From contig CALARN010000054.1 in NCBI GenBank assembly GCA_937889205.1, positions 1-8,079 of the forward strand: a stretch of 8,079 bases of DNA, given 5' to 3'. Of the stretch, positions 1 through 5,361 are shown in pieces (within the stretch, counting starts at the first letter, position 1; each line of letters begins with the position of its first letter). Made by a program: the position numbers and the translations under genes. The notes below the pieces were generated by a model, which was given only the letters and a program-made list of their open reading frames with translations, did not search any database and was not told where the DNA came from. The stretch is from an uncultured bacterium (GTDB lineage Bacteria; Patescibacteriota; Dojkabacteria; B142; OLB20).

Positions 1-182
1 TAATTAAGTTTCTAAGATCTACTCTTAATGAGTTGAAATTAGTTGAATTTCCTAGCCGCAAGGTAGCTATAAAAACTGGCAACCTTGTAGTTGTTATTTC
101 GCTAGTTTCAAGTTTGGGCCTATATCTTTTAGATTGGTTATTTCAAGTATTAAGAACTTTATTGATTAGTATCAATATTTAA
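1..182 (+). CDS. secE: SecE, preprotein translocase subunit (5' end outside window)
   Basis: The frame opens at the window edge and stops at TAA 180-182, giving 59 visible residues. They match the essential core of SecE, the small subunit that clamps SecY in the inner-membrane protein channel. Visible are an amphipathic stretch with LNELKLVEFPSRK (where most SecE have a Trp-Pro pair, here Phe-Pro), then one hydrophobic helix at about visible residues 27-45 and a short C-terminal helix. Single-helix SecE proteins are usually about 60-70 residues, so probably only a few N-terminal codons are missing. The secE-nusG order with an 11-bp gap is the classic bacterial arrangement and supports the call. 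No ATG is in frame inside the window. Confidence 0.88.
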   Translation, partial: IKFLRSTLNELKLVEFPSRKVAIKTGNLVVVISLVSSLGLYLLDWLFQVLRTLLISINI

Positions 183-193
183 TAAAAAAGCAA

Positions 194-772
194 ATGAAGA
201 AAATAGAATCAAAAGTTAAGACAGTTAAGGCCAAAGCGGCAGATGAGACCAAACAAAATTGGTACATTGTTAACGCCTACTCTGGTTATGAAAAAAGAGT
301 TGCAAATCAAATTATTCAAAGAACAAAGGCCAACAACTTAGAAGCATATATTACTGAAGTTTTGGTTCCTACTCAAAATAAAATTGTTGTTTCAGAAGGT
401 AAAAAGCGTACAGTAGAAGAAAAAATCTTTCCAGGCTATGTCTTGGTAAGAATGGAAATGGATGATAAAACATGGCAAATCATTAGAAATACTGAAGGAG
501 TAACTGGTTTTGTTGGTACAGAAAGAAAACCCACACCTTTAGCACCCGAAGAAGTAAGAAGTATAATGGCTTTCATGAAAGTCGAACAACCCTCATACCA
601 AGCCTCTTTTGCGGTTGGCGATGCAGTGAAAGTTACCGATGGTCCTTTTAAAGATTTCGTTGGTTCAATCAGTGAAATAAATGAGGATAAAGGTCAGATT
701 AAAGTATTGTTATCAGTCTTTGGTCGAGAAACCCCGGTAATTTTAGACTTCTTACAAGTATCTAGATTATAA
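194..772 (+). CDS. nusG: NusG transcription elongation/antitermination factor
   Basis: The 192-residue product is full length for NusG. This factor binds the RNA polymerase clamp, modulates pausing and Rho-dependent termination, and links transcription to translation. The NGN domain spans about residues 21-115 and shows the signatures WYIVNAYSGYEKRV (23-36) and IFPGYVLVRMEMDD. The C-terminal KOW domain spans about residues 138-192, with FAVGDAVKVTDGPFKDFVG and a FGRETPVILDFLQV ending. The first 20 residues form a Lys-rich extension, so the start is chosen as the first ATG after the secE stop. Only an A-rich stretch precedes it and no Shine-Dalgarno sequence is visible. It is probably co-transcribed with secE and rplK. 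Confidence 0.97.
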   Translation: MKKIESKVKTVKAKAADETKQNWYIVNAYSGYEKRVANQIIQRTKANNLEAYITEVLVPTQNKIVVSEGKKRTVEEKIFPGYVLVRMEMDDKTWQIIRNTEGVTGFVGTERKPTPLAPEEVRSIMAFMKVEQPSYQASFAVGDAVKVTDGPFKDFVGSISEINEDKGQIKVLLSVFGRETPVILDFLQVSRL

Positions 773-790
773 ACTTATAAACTTATAAAT
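767..790 (+). repeat. Triplicate 8-bp tandem repeat at the end of nusG
   Basis: TTATAAAC occurs at 767-774 and 775-782, and TTATAAAT at 783-790. The first copy contains the TAA stop of nusG (770-772), and the other two fill most of the 31-bp gap before rplK. This looks like a slippage product in an AT-rich spacer. No function is evident. Confidence 0.7.
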
Positions 791-803
791 TCATTTAATT
801 ACT

Positions 804-1238
804 ATGGCAATTAAAGCAAAAAAAGTGAAGGTTGTATTGAAACTGGCTATTGAAGCAGGAAAAGCAACTCCAGCACCTCCAATTGGTCCAACTTTGGGTC
901 AACATGGCGTAAATATTCAAGAATTCGTTACTCAATATAACGATAAAACAAGAGATAAGATGGGAGACATAATTCCATGTATTCTAACAATTTTTGAAGA
1001 TAGATCATTTAGAATTGAATTAAAAACACCTCCGGTAGCTAGCCTACTCTTGAAAGCAGCCGGACTAAAGAAAGGTTCTGCAAAGCCAAACCTAGTTAAG
1101 GTTGGTAAAGTTAAAAAAGCTCAAGTACAAGAAATTGCAGAAAAGAAAATGGCTGACTTAAATGCCACAACTTTAGAATCAGCAATGAAAATTATTGCAG
1201 GCTCAGCAAAAAGTCTGGGTATAGAGATTATTGATTAA
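804..1238 (+). CDS. rplK: 50S ribosomal protein L11
   Basis: The 144-residue protein is normal length for L11, which binds the GTPase-associated centre of 23S rRNA at the base of the L7/L12 stalk. The N-terminal domain has the Pro-rich ATPAPPIGPTLGQHGVNI motif (about residues 21-38), which contacts elongation factors. The C-terminal RNA-binding domain (about 75-144) contains TPPVASLLLKAAGLKKGS and ends IAGSAKSLGIEI, both typical. The start is the only ATG that gives the canonical MAIKAKKVKVVLKL N-terminus. The upstream sequence is AT-rich with no Shine-Dalgarno sequence. It lies 31 bp after nusG and 24 bp before rplA, the conserved order. Confidence 0.98.
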   Translation: MAIKAKKVKVVLKLAIEAGKATPAPPIGPTLGQHGVNIQEFVTQYNDKTRDKMGDIIPCILTIFEDRSFRIELKTPPVASLLLKAAGLKKGSAKPNLVKVGKVKKAQVQEIAEKKMADLNATTLESAMKIIAGSAKSLGIEIID

Positions 1239-1262
1239 TTATTAAGAAGTAGTAAAAAAGAA

Positions 1263-1946
1263 ATGAAAAGATCAAAAAAATATACCGCAGCAGTAGCAAA
1301 AGTCGATAAAAACAAATTTTATACGCTTGAAGATGCAATTGCTTTAATGCCACAAATTTCAACAAGTAAGTTTGCAGGAAGCATAACTGCTCAAATCGTA
1401 TTAAAACTTAATGACAAACAAAAAAAAGATTCAATTAGAGGCTCTTATGCCCTTCCCCACTCTTTTGGTAAGTCGATTAGAGTACTAGTCGTTGCAGATA
1501 AAAATGAAGCAGAAAAAGCAAAAGAAGCAGATATTTTTGGTGGCGAAGAGTTATTTGCAGATATTGAAGCAAGTAAACTAGACTTTGACGTACTTATAAC
1601 TACTCCAACAATGATGCCGAAATTAGCTAGATTGGGTAAAACTCTGGGCAGTAAAGGATTAATGCCTAACCCCAAGAATGGCACAATCTCTACCGATTTA
1701 AGCGCAACAATTGCAAAATTTAAAGCAGGTATGAAGAACTTTAAAACAGTAAATGGTGCGCCAATTAATGTAGTTATCGGTAAAACAGATATGGCTGCTG
1801 ATAAATTAGTTGAAAATTTCTATGCAGTTTATAAAGCTTTATTAGCTGAAGTAAAGAAATATGGAACAACACCAATTAAAACAGTAGTTTTGGGCCCAAC
1901 AATGGGACCAAATGTAAGTGTTGATGTAAACAAGTTAAACGCATAA
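1263..1946 (+). CDS. rplA: 50S ribosomal protein L1
   Basis: The 227-residue protein is full length for L1, the mobile stalk protein that guides release of deacylated tRNA from the E site. In many bacteria L1 also represses translation of its own operon. Signatures seen are KKYTAAVAKVDKNKFYTLEDA at the N-terminus, IRGSYALPHSFGKSIRVLVVA (about 58-78), the central LGSKGLMPNPKNGTIS motif (128-143), and a C-terminal TMGPNVSVDV (213-222). The gene follows rplK by 24 bp and is followed by a hairpin terminator, so it probably ends the secE-nusG-rplK-rplA transcript. Some Patescibacteria lineages have lost L1; this one retains an intact gene. No L1-binding operator was recognised upstream of rplK. 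Confidence 0.97.
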   Translation: MKRSKKYTAAVAKVDKNKFYTLEDAIALMPQISTSKFAGSITAQIVLKLNDKQKKDSIRGSYALPHSFGKSIRVLVVADKNEAEKAKEADIFGGEELFADIEASKLDFDVLITTPTMMPKLARLGKTLGSKGLMPNPKNGTISTDLSATIAKFKAGMKNFKTVNGAPINVVIGKTDMAADKLVENFYAVYKALLAEVKKYGTTPIKTVVLGPTMGPNVSVDVNKLNA

Positions 1947-1966
1947 GATTAAGTAGAAGTTTTAAA

Positions 1967-1995
1967 AAAGGGCTACTTCTTAGAAGTAGCCCTTT
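1967..1995 (+). terminator. Hairpin terminator after rplA
   Basis: A perfect inverted repeat has a 10-bp core (GGGCTACTTC at 1970-1979 with GAAGTAGCCC at 1983-1992) and a TTA loop, extended by three A-T pairs to 13 bp. Six A precede the stem, but only TTT precedes a C on the 3' side. The U-tract for the + direction is therefore short, while the - direction would have a better one. It sits 20 bp after the rplA stop and immediately before a promoter, so separating the two transcription units is its most likely role. Confidence 0.75.
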
Positions 1996-1998
1996 CAA

Positions 1999-2027
1999 TT
2001 GACAAAATTGACATAATCGGTTATTAT
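1999..2027 (+). promoter_or_regulatory. Sigma-70-type promoter for rplJ-rplL
   Basis: A consensus -35 box TTGACA (1999-2004) and a near-consensus -10 box TATTAT (2022-2027) are separated by exactly 17 bp. Transcription should start near 2034, leaving a leader of about 120 nt before rplJ. The position just after the rplA hairpin indicates that L10 and L7/L12 are made from their own message, as expected given that several L7/L12 copies are needed per ribosome. Confidence 0.8.
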
Positions 2028-2040
2028 TATCGCTGTTAAG

Positions 2041-2144
2041 TCTGTTGTAGACAATGGGCAAAAGATAAGACCCATCTAGACGGAAACAAGCAAGCGAAAC
2101 CTCTAATGAATTTCTTTTGATTGTGCCGTTTAGGCACTTTTTTT
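2041..2144 (+). promoter_or_regulatory. rplJ leader: Probable L10 leader: autoregulatory 5' UTR of rplJL
   Basis: The region between the promoter and rplJ encodes no protein but has ordered structure. ATGGG (2054-2058) pairs with CCCAT (2071-2075). TAG (2048-2050) pairs with CTA (2076-2078) across a one-sided three-base bulge ACA, an asymmetry like the kink-turn of known L10 leaders. The flanking AGAC also resembles the family consensus. TAGACGG (2077-2083) can instead pair with CCGTTTA (2126-2132) inside the downstream terminator stem, which would work as an antiterminator. Known L10 leaders bind the L10-L12 complex to limit rplJL expression. The pairings are read by eye from the sequence; the regulation is inferred from the family and position. 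Confidence 0.65.
2123..2144 (+). terminator. Attenuator-like intrinsic terminator before rplJ
   Basis: GTGCC (2123-2127) pairs with GGCAC (2133-2137) around a 5-nt loop, followed directly by seven T and further T-rich sequence up to 2153. The 5-bp stem is short but GC-rich. Because it lies only 13 bp before the rplJ ATG and downstream of the rplJL promoter, it makes sense as a conditional attenuator rather than an end-of-operon terminator. Confidence 0.7.
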
Positions 2145-2157
2145 ATTTTATTTACCT

Positions 2158-2688
2158 ATGGCCAAAACAAGACAGCAAAAAAAGGACATGGTCGCTATCT
2201 ACACCACTGCGTTAGAGAAGCACAGTAGTTTTTTTGTAGTTCAACCTTTGAGCTTAAACCCAAACGAAGCAACAGCTATCAAAAAGGAATTAAGCGCATT
2301 AGGTTCATCTTACAATATGGTGAAAAACTCGCTTTTCGAAGTAGCTGCAAAAGAAAAAGGCATACCTTTGGAATCTCTTGGATTAGGACAACATGCAGTT
2401 GTCTTTTCAAGCGATAAAGTCAGTGAAACCGCCAAAGTAATTAGCAAGTTCTTAAAGGATAAAGATCTAGAAAGAATGTCAATTACTAGTGGTATCCTTA
2501 ACGGAACAGCTATCTCTGCATCCCAAGTTCAGGCTTTAGCCGACTTGCCAAGCAAAGATGTGCTCTTGGCTCAATTACTAAATGTAATGAATGGCCCAAT
2601 AAGGAATTTCATGTATGTTTTAAAGGGCAACATGCAAGAGATGGTATATCTATTGAACGCAGTTCAAGAGAAAAAAGCCCAAGTATAA
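2158..2688 (+). CDS. rplJ: 50S ribosomal protein L10
   Basis: The 176-residue protein is normal length for L10, which anchors dimers of L7/L12 to 23S rRNA and builds the factor-binding stalk. The N-terminal RNA-binding domain starts MAKTRQQKKDMVAIYTTALE and includes the typical YNMVKNSLFEVAAKEKG segment (about 53-69). The C-terminal helix (about residues 140-176, including MNGPIRNFMYVLKGNMQEMV) is the region that binds L7/L12 dimers in the family. The ATG directly follows a T-rich tract with no Shine-Dalgarno sequence. It lies 26 bp upstream of rplL and is preceded by a dedicated promoter and leader. Confidence 0.95.
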   Translation: MAKTRQQKKDMVAIYTTALEKHSSFFVVQPLSLNPNEATAIKKELSALGSSYNMVKNSLFEVAAKEKGIPLESLGLGQHAVVFSSDKVSETAKVISKFLKDKDLERMSITSGILNGTAISASQVQALADLPSKDVLLAQLLNVMNGPIRNFMYVLKGNMQEMVYLLNAVQEKKAQV

Positions 2689-2714
2689 TTTTTTTAATTT
2701 TAATTGTCACGAAA

Positions 2715-3116
2715 ATGGCAGATACAAATACACCAGTCGAGTTAAAAGGTGATGCATTGAAAATTGCTGAAATGCTCGAAAAAATGACCGTTTTGGAAGT
2801 ATCCGAATTGGTCAAAGCTTTAGAAGAAAAATTCGGCGTCTCAGCAGCAGCTCCAGTTGCAGCAGTAGCAGCAGCTCCAGTTGCAGCAGAGGCAGTAGAA
2901 GAAAAATCTTCTTTCGATGTTGAATTATCCGAGACAGGCGCAAATAAAATTGCAGTCATCAAAGTAGTTAAAAATGCAACAGGTCTAGGCTTGAAAGAAG
3001 CAAAAGACTTAGTTGATGGTGCTCCTAAGATTGTCAAAGAAGAAATGAAGAAAGAAGATGCCGAAAAATTAAAGGCAGAATTAGAAGAAGCAGGTGCCAA
3101 GGTTACCTTGAAATAA
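2715..3116 (+). CDS. rplL: 50S ribosomal protein L7/L12
   Basis: The 133-residue stalk protein recruits and stimulates translational GTPases. The N-terminal dimerisation domain occupies about residues 1-38. An Ala/Pro/Val-rich flexible hinge follows (about 43-64) and contains an 8-residue tandem repeat (AAAPVAAV, AAAPVAAE). The C-terminal factor-binding domain (about 66-133) shows KIAVIKVVKNATGLGLKEAK and ends EEAGAKVTLK, both highly conserved. It is slightly longer than the usual 120-130 residues, which the hinge duplication could explain. It is the last gene of its unit, and a strong terminator follows 24 bp after the stop. Confidence 0.97.
   Translation: MADTNTPVELKGDALKIAEMLEKMTVLEVSELVKALEEKFGVSAAAPVAAVAAAPVAAEAVEEKSSFDVELSETGANKIAVIKVVKNATGLGLKEAKDLVDGAPKIVKEEMKKEDAEKLKAELEEAGAKVTLK
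2843..2889 (+). repeat. Tandem duplication in the rplL hinge
   Basis: A 23-bp sequence at 2843-2865 recurs without mismatch at 2867-2889, with a 24-bp period (eight codons). It encodes the repeated AAAPVAA unit of the L7/L12 hinge. The identity extends to synonymous codon positions, which points to a recent in-frame duplication or gene conversion rather than convergence on an Ala-rich composition. Confidence 0.85.
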
Positions 3117-3140
3117 TTCCTGAAAAATCTTCAAAATATT

Positions 3141-3175
3141 ATAAAACCCCGCTGTTATGGCGGGGTTTTATTTTT
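3141..3175 (+). terminator. Strong intrinsic terminator of rplJL
   Basis: A 12-bp stem with core ACCCCGC (3146-3152) pairing with GCGGGGT (3160-3166), extended by A-T pairs to 3141/3171, encloses a 7-nt loop (TGTTATG). Its 3' side continues into TTTTATTTTT. The flanking A-run means it could also act on the - strand. It closes the ribosomal block before an unrelated operon. Confidence 0.93.
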
Positions 3176-3214
3176 ATCCAAAACCTTGTCCTACTGCTAC
3201 TTATGCTATAAAAA

Positions 3215-3223
3215 TGGTATAAT
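3215..3223 (+). promoter_or_regulatory. Extended -10 promoter for the 7TM/ATP-grasp operon
   Basis: TGG-TATAAT (3215-3223) is a perfect extended -10 element. At the correct spacing upstream (about 3195-3200) there is no good -35 box, which is typical of extended -10 promoters. The start is predicted near 3230, about 20 nt before the ATG at 3250. A second weaker candidate, TGC-TATAAA, lies at 3204-3212. Its position between the rplL terminator and the next gene supports an independent operon. Confidence 0.7.
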
Positions 3224-3249
3224 GCACCGTAGTTTTTTAATAAAATCTT

Positions 3250-3924
3250 ATGAATGAAATATTAATTCAAAGTGGCATTGAGAAAAGCGTGATTATTATT
3301 CTTTTGATGCTACCGGTTGTAACTACATTAATTGGATTTGCAAGACACATTCTTGGCTTAAGGTCATTAGGAATATATCTATCATTGGTGATAACCTTTA
3401 TCTTTTTCATCATTGGTAGTCACAAAGATTCATACTATTCTGATCCTCTAGTGGGTCTATTATATGGTGTTCCGTTGGTAATCTTAATCTTTCTGTCAAC
3501 TTTGATGTGTTATTTTATTATTAAAAAACTATCAATTCATTATTATCCCAAGTTAGCTTTAGTGATATTTGGAGTTACTGGAACCCTACTGTTATCTATA
3601 GTAATACTTGGATTATTAAATTTTCAAAAAGTAATTTTAATCGATGCTTTTACACTAGTATTAATCGTGGCAATTTCAGAAAAATACTTTAATACCCTAG
3701 CTAGAAAAGACTTTAAAACGACATTGTTCATTTCGCTAGAGAGCATTATTTTATCAGGGTTATGTTATCTAATAATTAGCTGGCAGGCATTTCAAGATGC
3801 AATTGTAGCCTACCCTTTTATCCTATTAGCTTTAATACCTATCAATATCATTGTAGGGAAATTCACCGGTTTAAGGTTTAGTGAATATTTAAGATTCAGA
3901 GGAATAATTACCGAAAACAATTAA
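3250..3924 (+). CDS. Seven-helix membrane protein, 7TM_transglut-like, lacking the transglutaminase domain
   Basis: The 224-residue protein is almost wholly membrane-embedded. Hydrophobic helices lie at about 13-31, 39-56, 67-91, 101-122, 126-142, 158-176 and 185-204. The conserved-looking soluble segments GFARHILGLRSLGIY (29-43), ISEKYFNTLARKDFKT (about 142-157) and GKFTGLRFSEYLRFR (203-217) match my recollection of the C-terminal membrane half of the 'inactive transglutaminase fused to 7 transmembrane helices' family. Those proteins are about 500 residues and carry a large N-terminal extracytoplasmic domain; here only about 12 residues precede the first helix. Upstream sequence is terminator and promoter, so no hidden N-terminal domain exists. 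In proteobacteria this family sits beside an alpha-L-glutamate-ligase-like protein and a retropepsin-like protease, exactly the domains encoded next here. It probably anchors those enzymes or exports their product; this is inference. Confidence 0.8.
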   Translation: MNEILIQSGIEKSVIIILLMLPVVTTLIGFARHILGLRSLGIYLSLVITFIFFIIGSHKDSYYSDPLVGLLYGVPLVILIFLSTLMCYFIIKKLSIHYYPKLALVIFGVTGTLLLSIVILGLLNFQKVILIDAFTLVLIVAISEKYFNTLARKDFKTTLFISLESIILSGLCYLIISWQAFQDAIVAYPFILLALIPINIIVGKFTGLRFSEYLRFRGIITENN

Positions 3925-3951
3925 ATTATTACCTAGCTTTAAGCATTTAGC

Positions 3952-5361
3952 ATGGATATTTCAAAAATACTAAAAAATCGCCGTAAAGTACTTGGTATGA
4001 ATGAACGCAACCTTATCTTTATTCGCAACAACAACTCTGGAAAGGCGATTAGAATTGCAGACGATAAGATTCTTACTAAGAAAGTTCTAACTAAAAAAAA
4101 CATTCCTACTCCCAAATTAATCTGCACAATCAATAACTACCAGGAACTTAATGAATTTGACTGGAATTCTTTACCTGATAGCTTTGTTGTAAAGCCAGTC
4201 AGAGGGTTAGAAGGTGGTGGTATTGAAATTTTTTACAACAGAGACAAAGAAGGCCGTTGGATTAAAGCAGATAAAACCAAAGTTACTATTGATGCAATTA
4301 AATCACATGTTAAAGAAATATTGGATGGTAGATTTTCATTGAATCAAGTACCTGATAAAGCCCTATTTGAAGAAAGAGTCAAAACACATAAGGTTTTTAA
4401 ATATTATGCATATAAAGGTACACCGGATATTAGAATTATTATCTTTAATAAAATTCCGGTAATGTCATTTTTACGATTGCCAACTGAAGCATCAAAAGGC
4501 AAGGCTAATTTAGCTCTGGGTGCAATCGGAGCAGGAATAGATATGGCTAATGGTACTACAACATATGCAATTCAAGGAAAAGGAAAATACATTGAAACAA
4601 TTCCAAACACAAAACTACAAATTAGTGGTATTAAAATTCCTTACTGGAATAGAATACTTCGATATGCAATTGAAGCGCAGATGGCTACAAATTTGAACTT
4701 TATGGCTGTAGATTTTTTAATTGATAGAGATTATGGACCGGTGATTGTTGAGCTTAATGCGCGCCCTGGTCTTTCAATTCAATTGGCAAACTTTGATGGC
4801 ATACGCTGGAGACTTAAAAAAGCCCAAGATTTAAAGGTGAAAACTGTTGAAAAAGGCATTAGATTAGCAAAAGACTTATTTGGAGGAGAGATTGAAGAAG
4901 AAATTGAATCACTTTCTGGAAAAGATGTAATTGGGATTTATGAAAATGTCACTTTTAATAGTGGCGAGAAAAATGAAATTTCAACAAAGGCAAAAATTGA
5001 TACCGGAGCAGACTCATCCTCAATTGATATTTCTTTAGCAATTAAACTAGGATATAAAGATATTGTTGAATTATTTGATAAACTTGAACTACCTCCGGAT
5101 ATTTCTTTAGCACAAGCAATTAAAAGGAGTGATGAGCTTAGTAAAGAAATTTTGCCAAAATTTCCAAATCGTCTCGAAAAACTAGATGTGGTAAAATCAT
5201 CTCACGGAATTAGTGTTCGCCCGTACGTCAAAATTAATATTAAGCTTAAAGACACCATATATGATACTTACGCTTCTGTTTATGATAGAAGTAAGTTAAA
5301 CTACCCAGTAATAATTGGAAGAAAGTCTTTAACTAAATTTCTTGTTGATCCAAGTAAATAG
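3952..5361 (+). CDS. Fusion of alpha-L-glutamate-ligase-like ATP-grasp and RimB-like retropepsin
   Basis: This 469-residue protein has two enzymatic parts. Residues 1-295 match the 'alpha-L-glutamate ligase-like' ATP-grasp family. They show VLGMNERN (13-20), DDKILTKKVL (37-46), nucleotide-binding FVVKPVRGLEGGGI (78-91), PDIRIIIFNKIPVMSFLRLP (158-177) and the metal/ATP motif PVIVELNARPGL (263-274). ATP-grasp ligases join a carboxylate to an amine through an acyl-phosphate. After a charged linker (about 296-325), residues 326-469 form a RimB-like retropepsin domain (Pfam 'Zn_protease', renamed after retropepsin similarity). It has catalytic AKIDTGADSSSID (347-359), SSHGISVRPYVKI (416-428) and ending YPVIIGRKSLTKFLVDPSK (451-469). 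In proteobacteria the two parts are separate neighbouring genes. No signal peptide is seen, so it is probably cytoplasmic. It follows the 7TM gene by 27 bp and abuts the next ATP-grasp gene. Substrate unknown. Confidence 0.88.
   Translation: MDISKILKNRRKVLGMNERNLIFIRNNNSGKAIRIADDKILTKKVLTKKNIPTPKLICTINNYQELNEFDWNSLPDSFVVKPVRGLEGGGIEIFYNRDKEGRWIKADKTKVTIDAIKSHVKEILDGRFSLNQVPDKALFEERVKTHKVFKYYAYKGTPDIRIIIFNKIPVMSFLRLPTEASKGKANLALGAIGAGIDMANGTTTYAIQGKGKYIETIPNTKLQISGIKIPYWNRILRYAIEAQMATNLNFMAVDFLIDRDYGPVIVELNARPGLSIQLANFDGIRWRLKKAQDLKVKTVEKGIRLAKDLFGGEIEEEIESLSGKDVIGIYENVTFNSGEKNEISTKAKIDTGADSSSIDISLAIKLGYKDIVELFDKLELPPDISLAQAIKRSDELSKEILPKFPNRLEKLDVVKSSHGISVRPYVKINIKLKDTIYDTYASVYDRSKLNYPVIIGRKSLTKFLVDPSK

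Noticed and set aside
2008..2013. Second TTGACA as an alternative -35 box
   Set aside because: It is 8 bp from the TATTAT at 2022 and has no -10-like hexamer 16-18 bp downstream. The copy at 1999 has an ideal 17-bp spacer.
1445..2061. Two short - strand frames opposite rplA and the rplJ leader
   Set aside because: They are shadows of rplA coding sequence and of a hairpin/promoter region. No start context or recognisable protein was seen.
2609..3100. Long open frame on the - strand opposite rplL (163 codons)
   Set aside because: It is the mirror of the low-stop Ala/Lys/Glu-rich rplL sequence. Its Ser/Ala-rich translation resembles no family and it crosses the end of rplJ and the start of rplL.
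3250..3924. Reading the 7TM protein as a transporter or UppP-like phosphatase
   Set aside because: It lacks the acidic and arginine catalytic motifs of such enzymes, while its GFARxxLGLRSLGIY and TGLRFSEYLRFR segments and its neighbours fit the 7TM_transglut family better.
3939..4133. - strand frame of 64 codons opposite the start of the fusion gene
   Set aside because: It is the complement of conserved ATP-grasp N-terminal codons and looks like no known protein.
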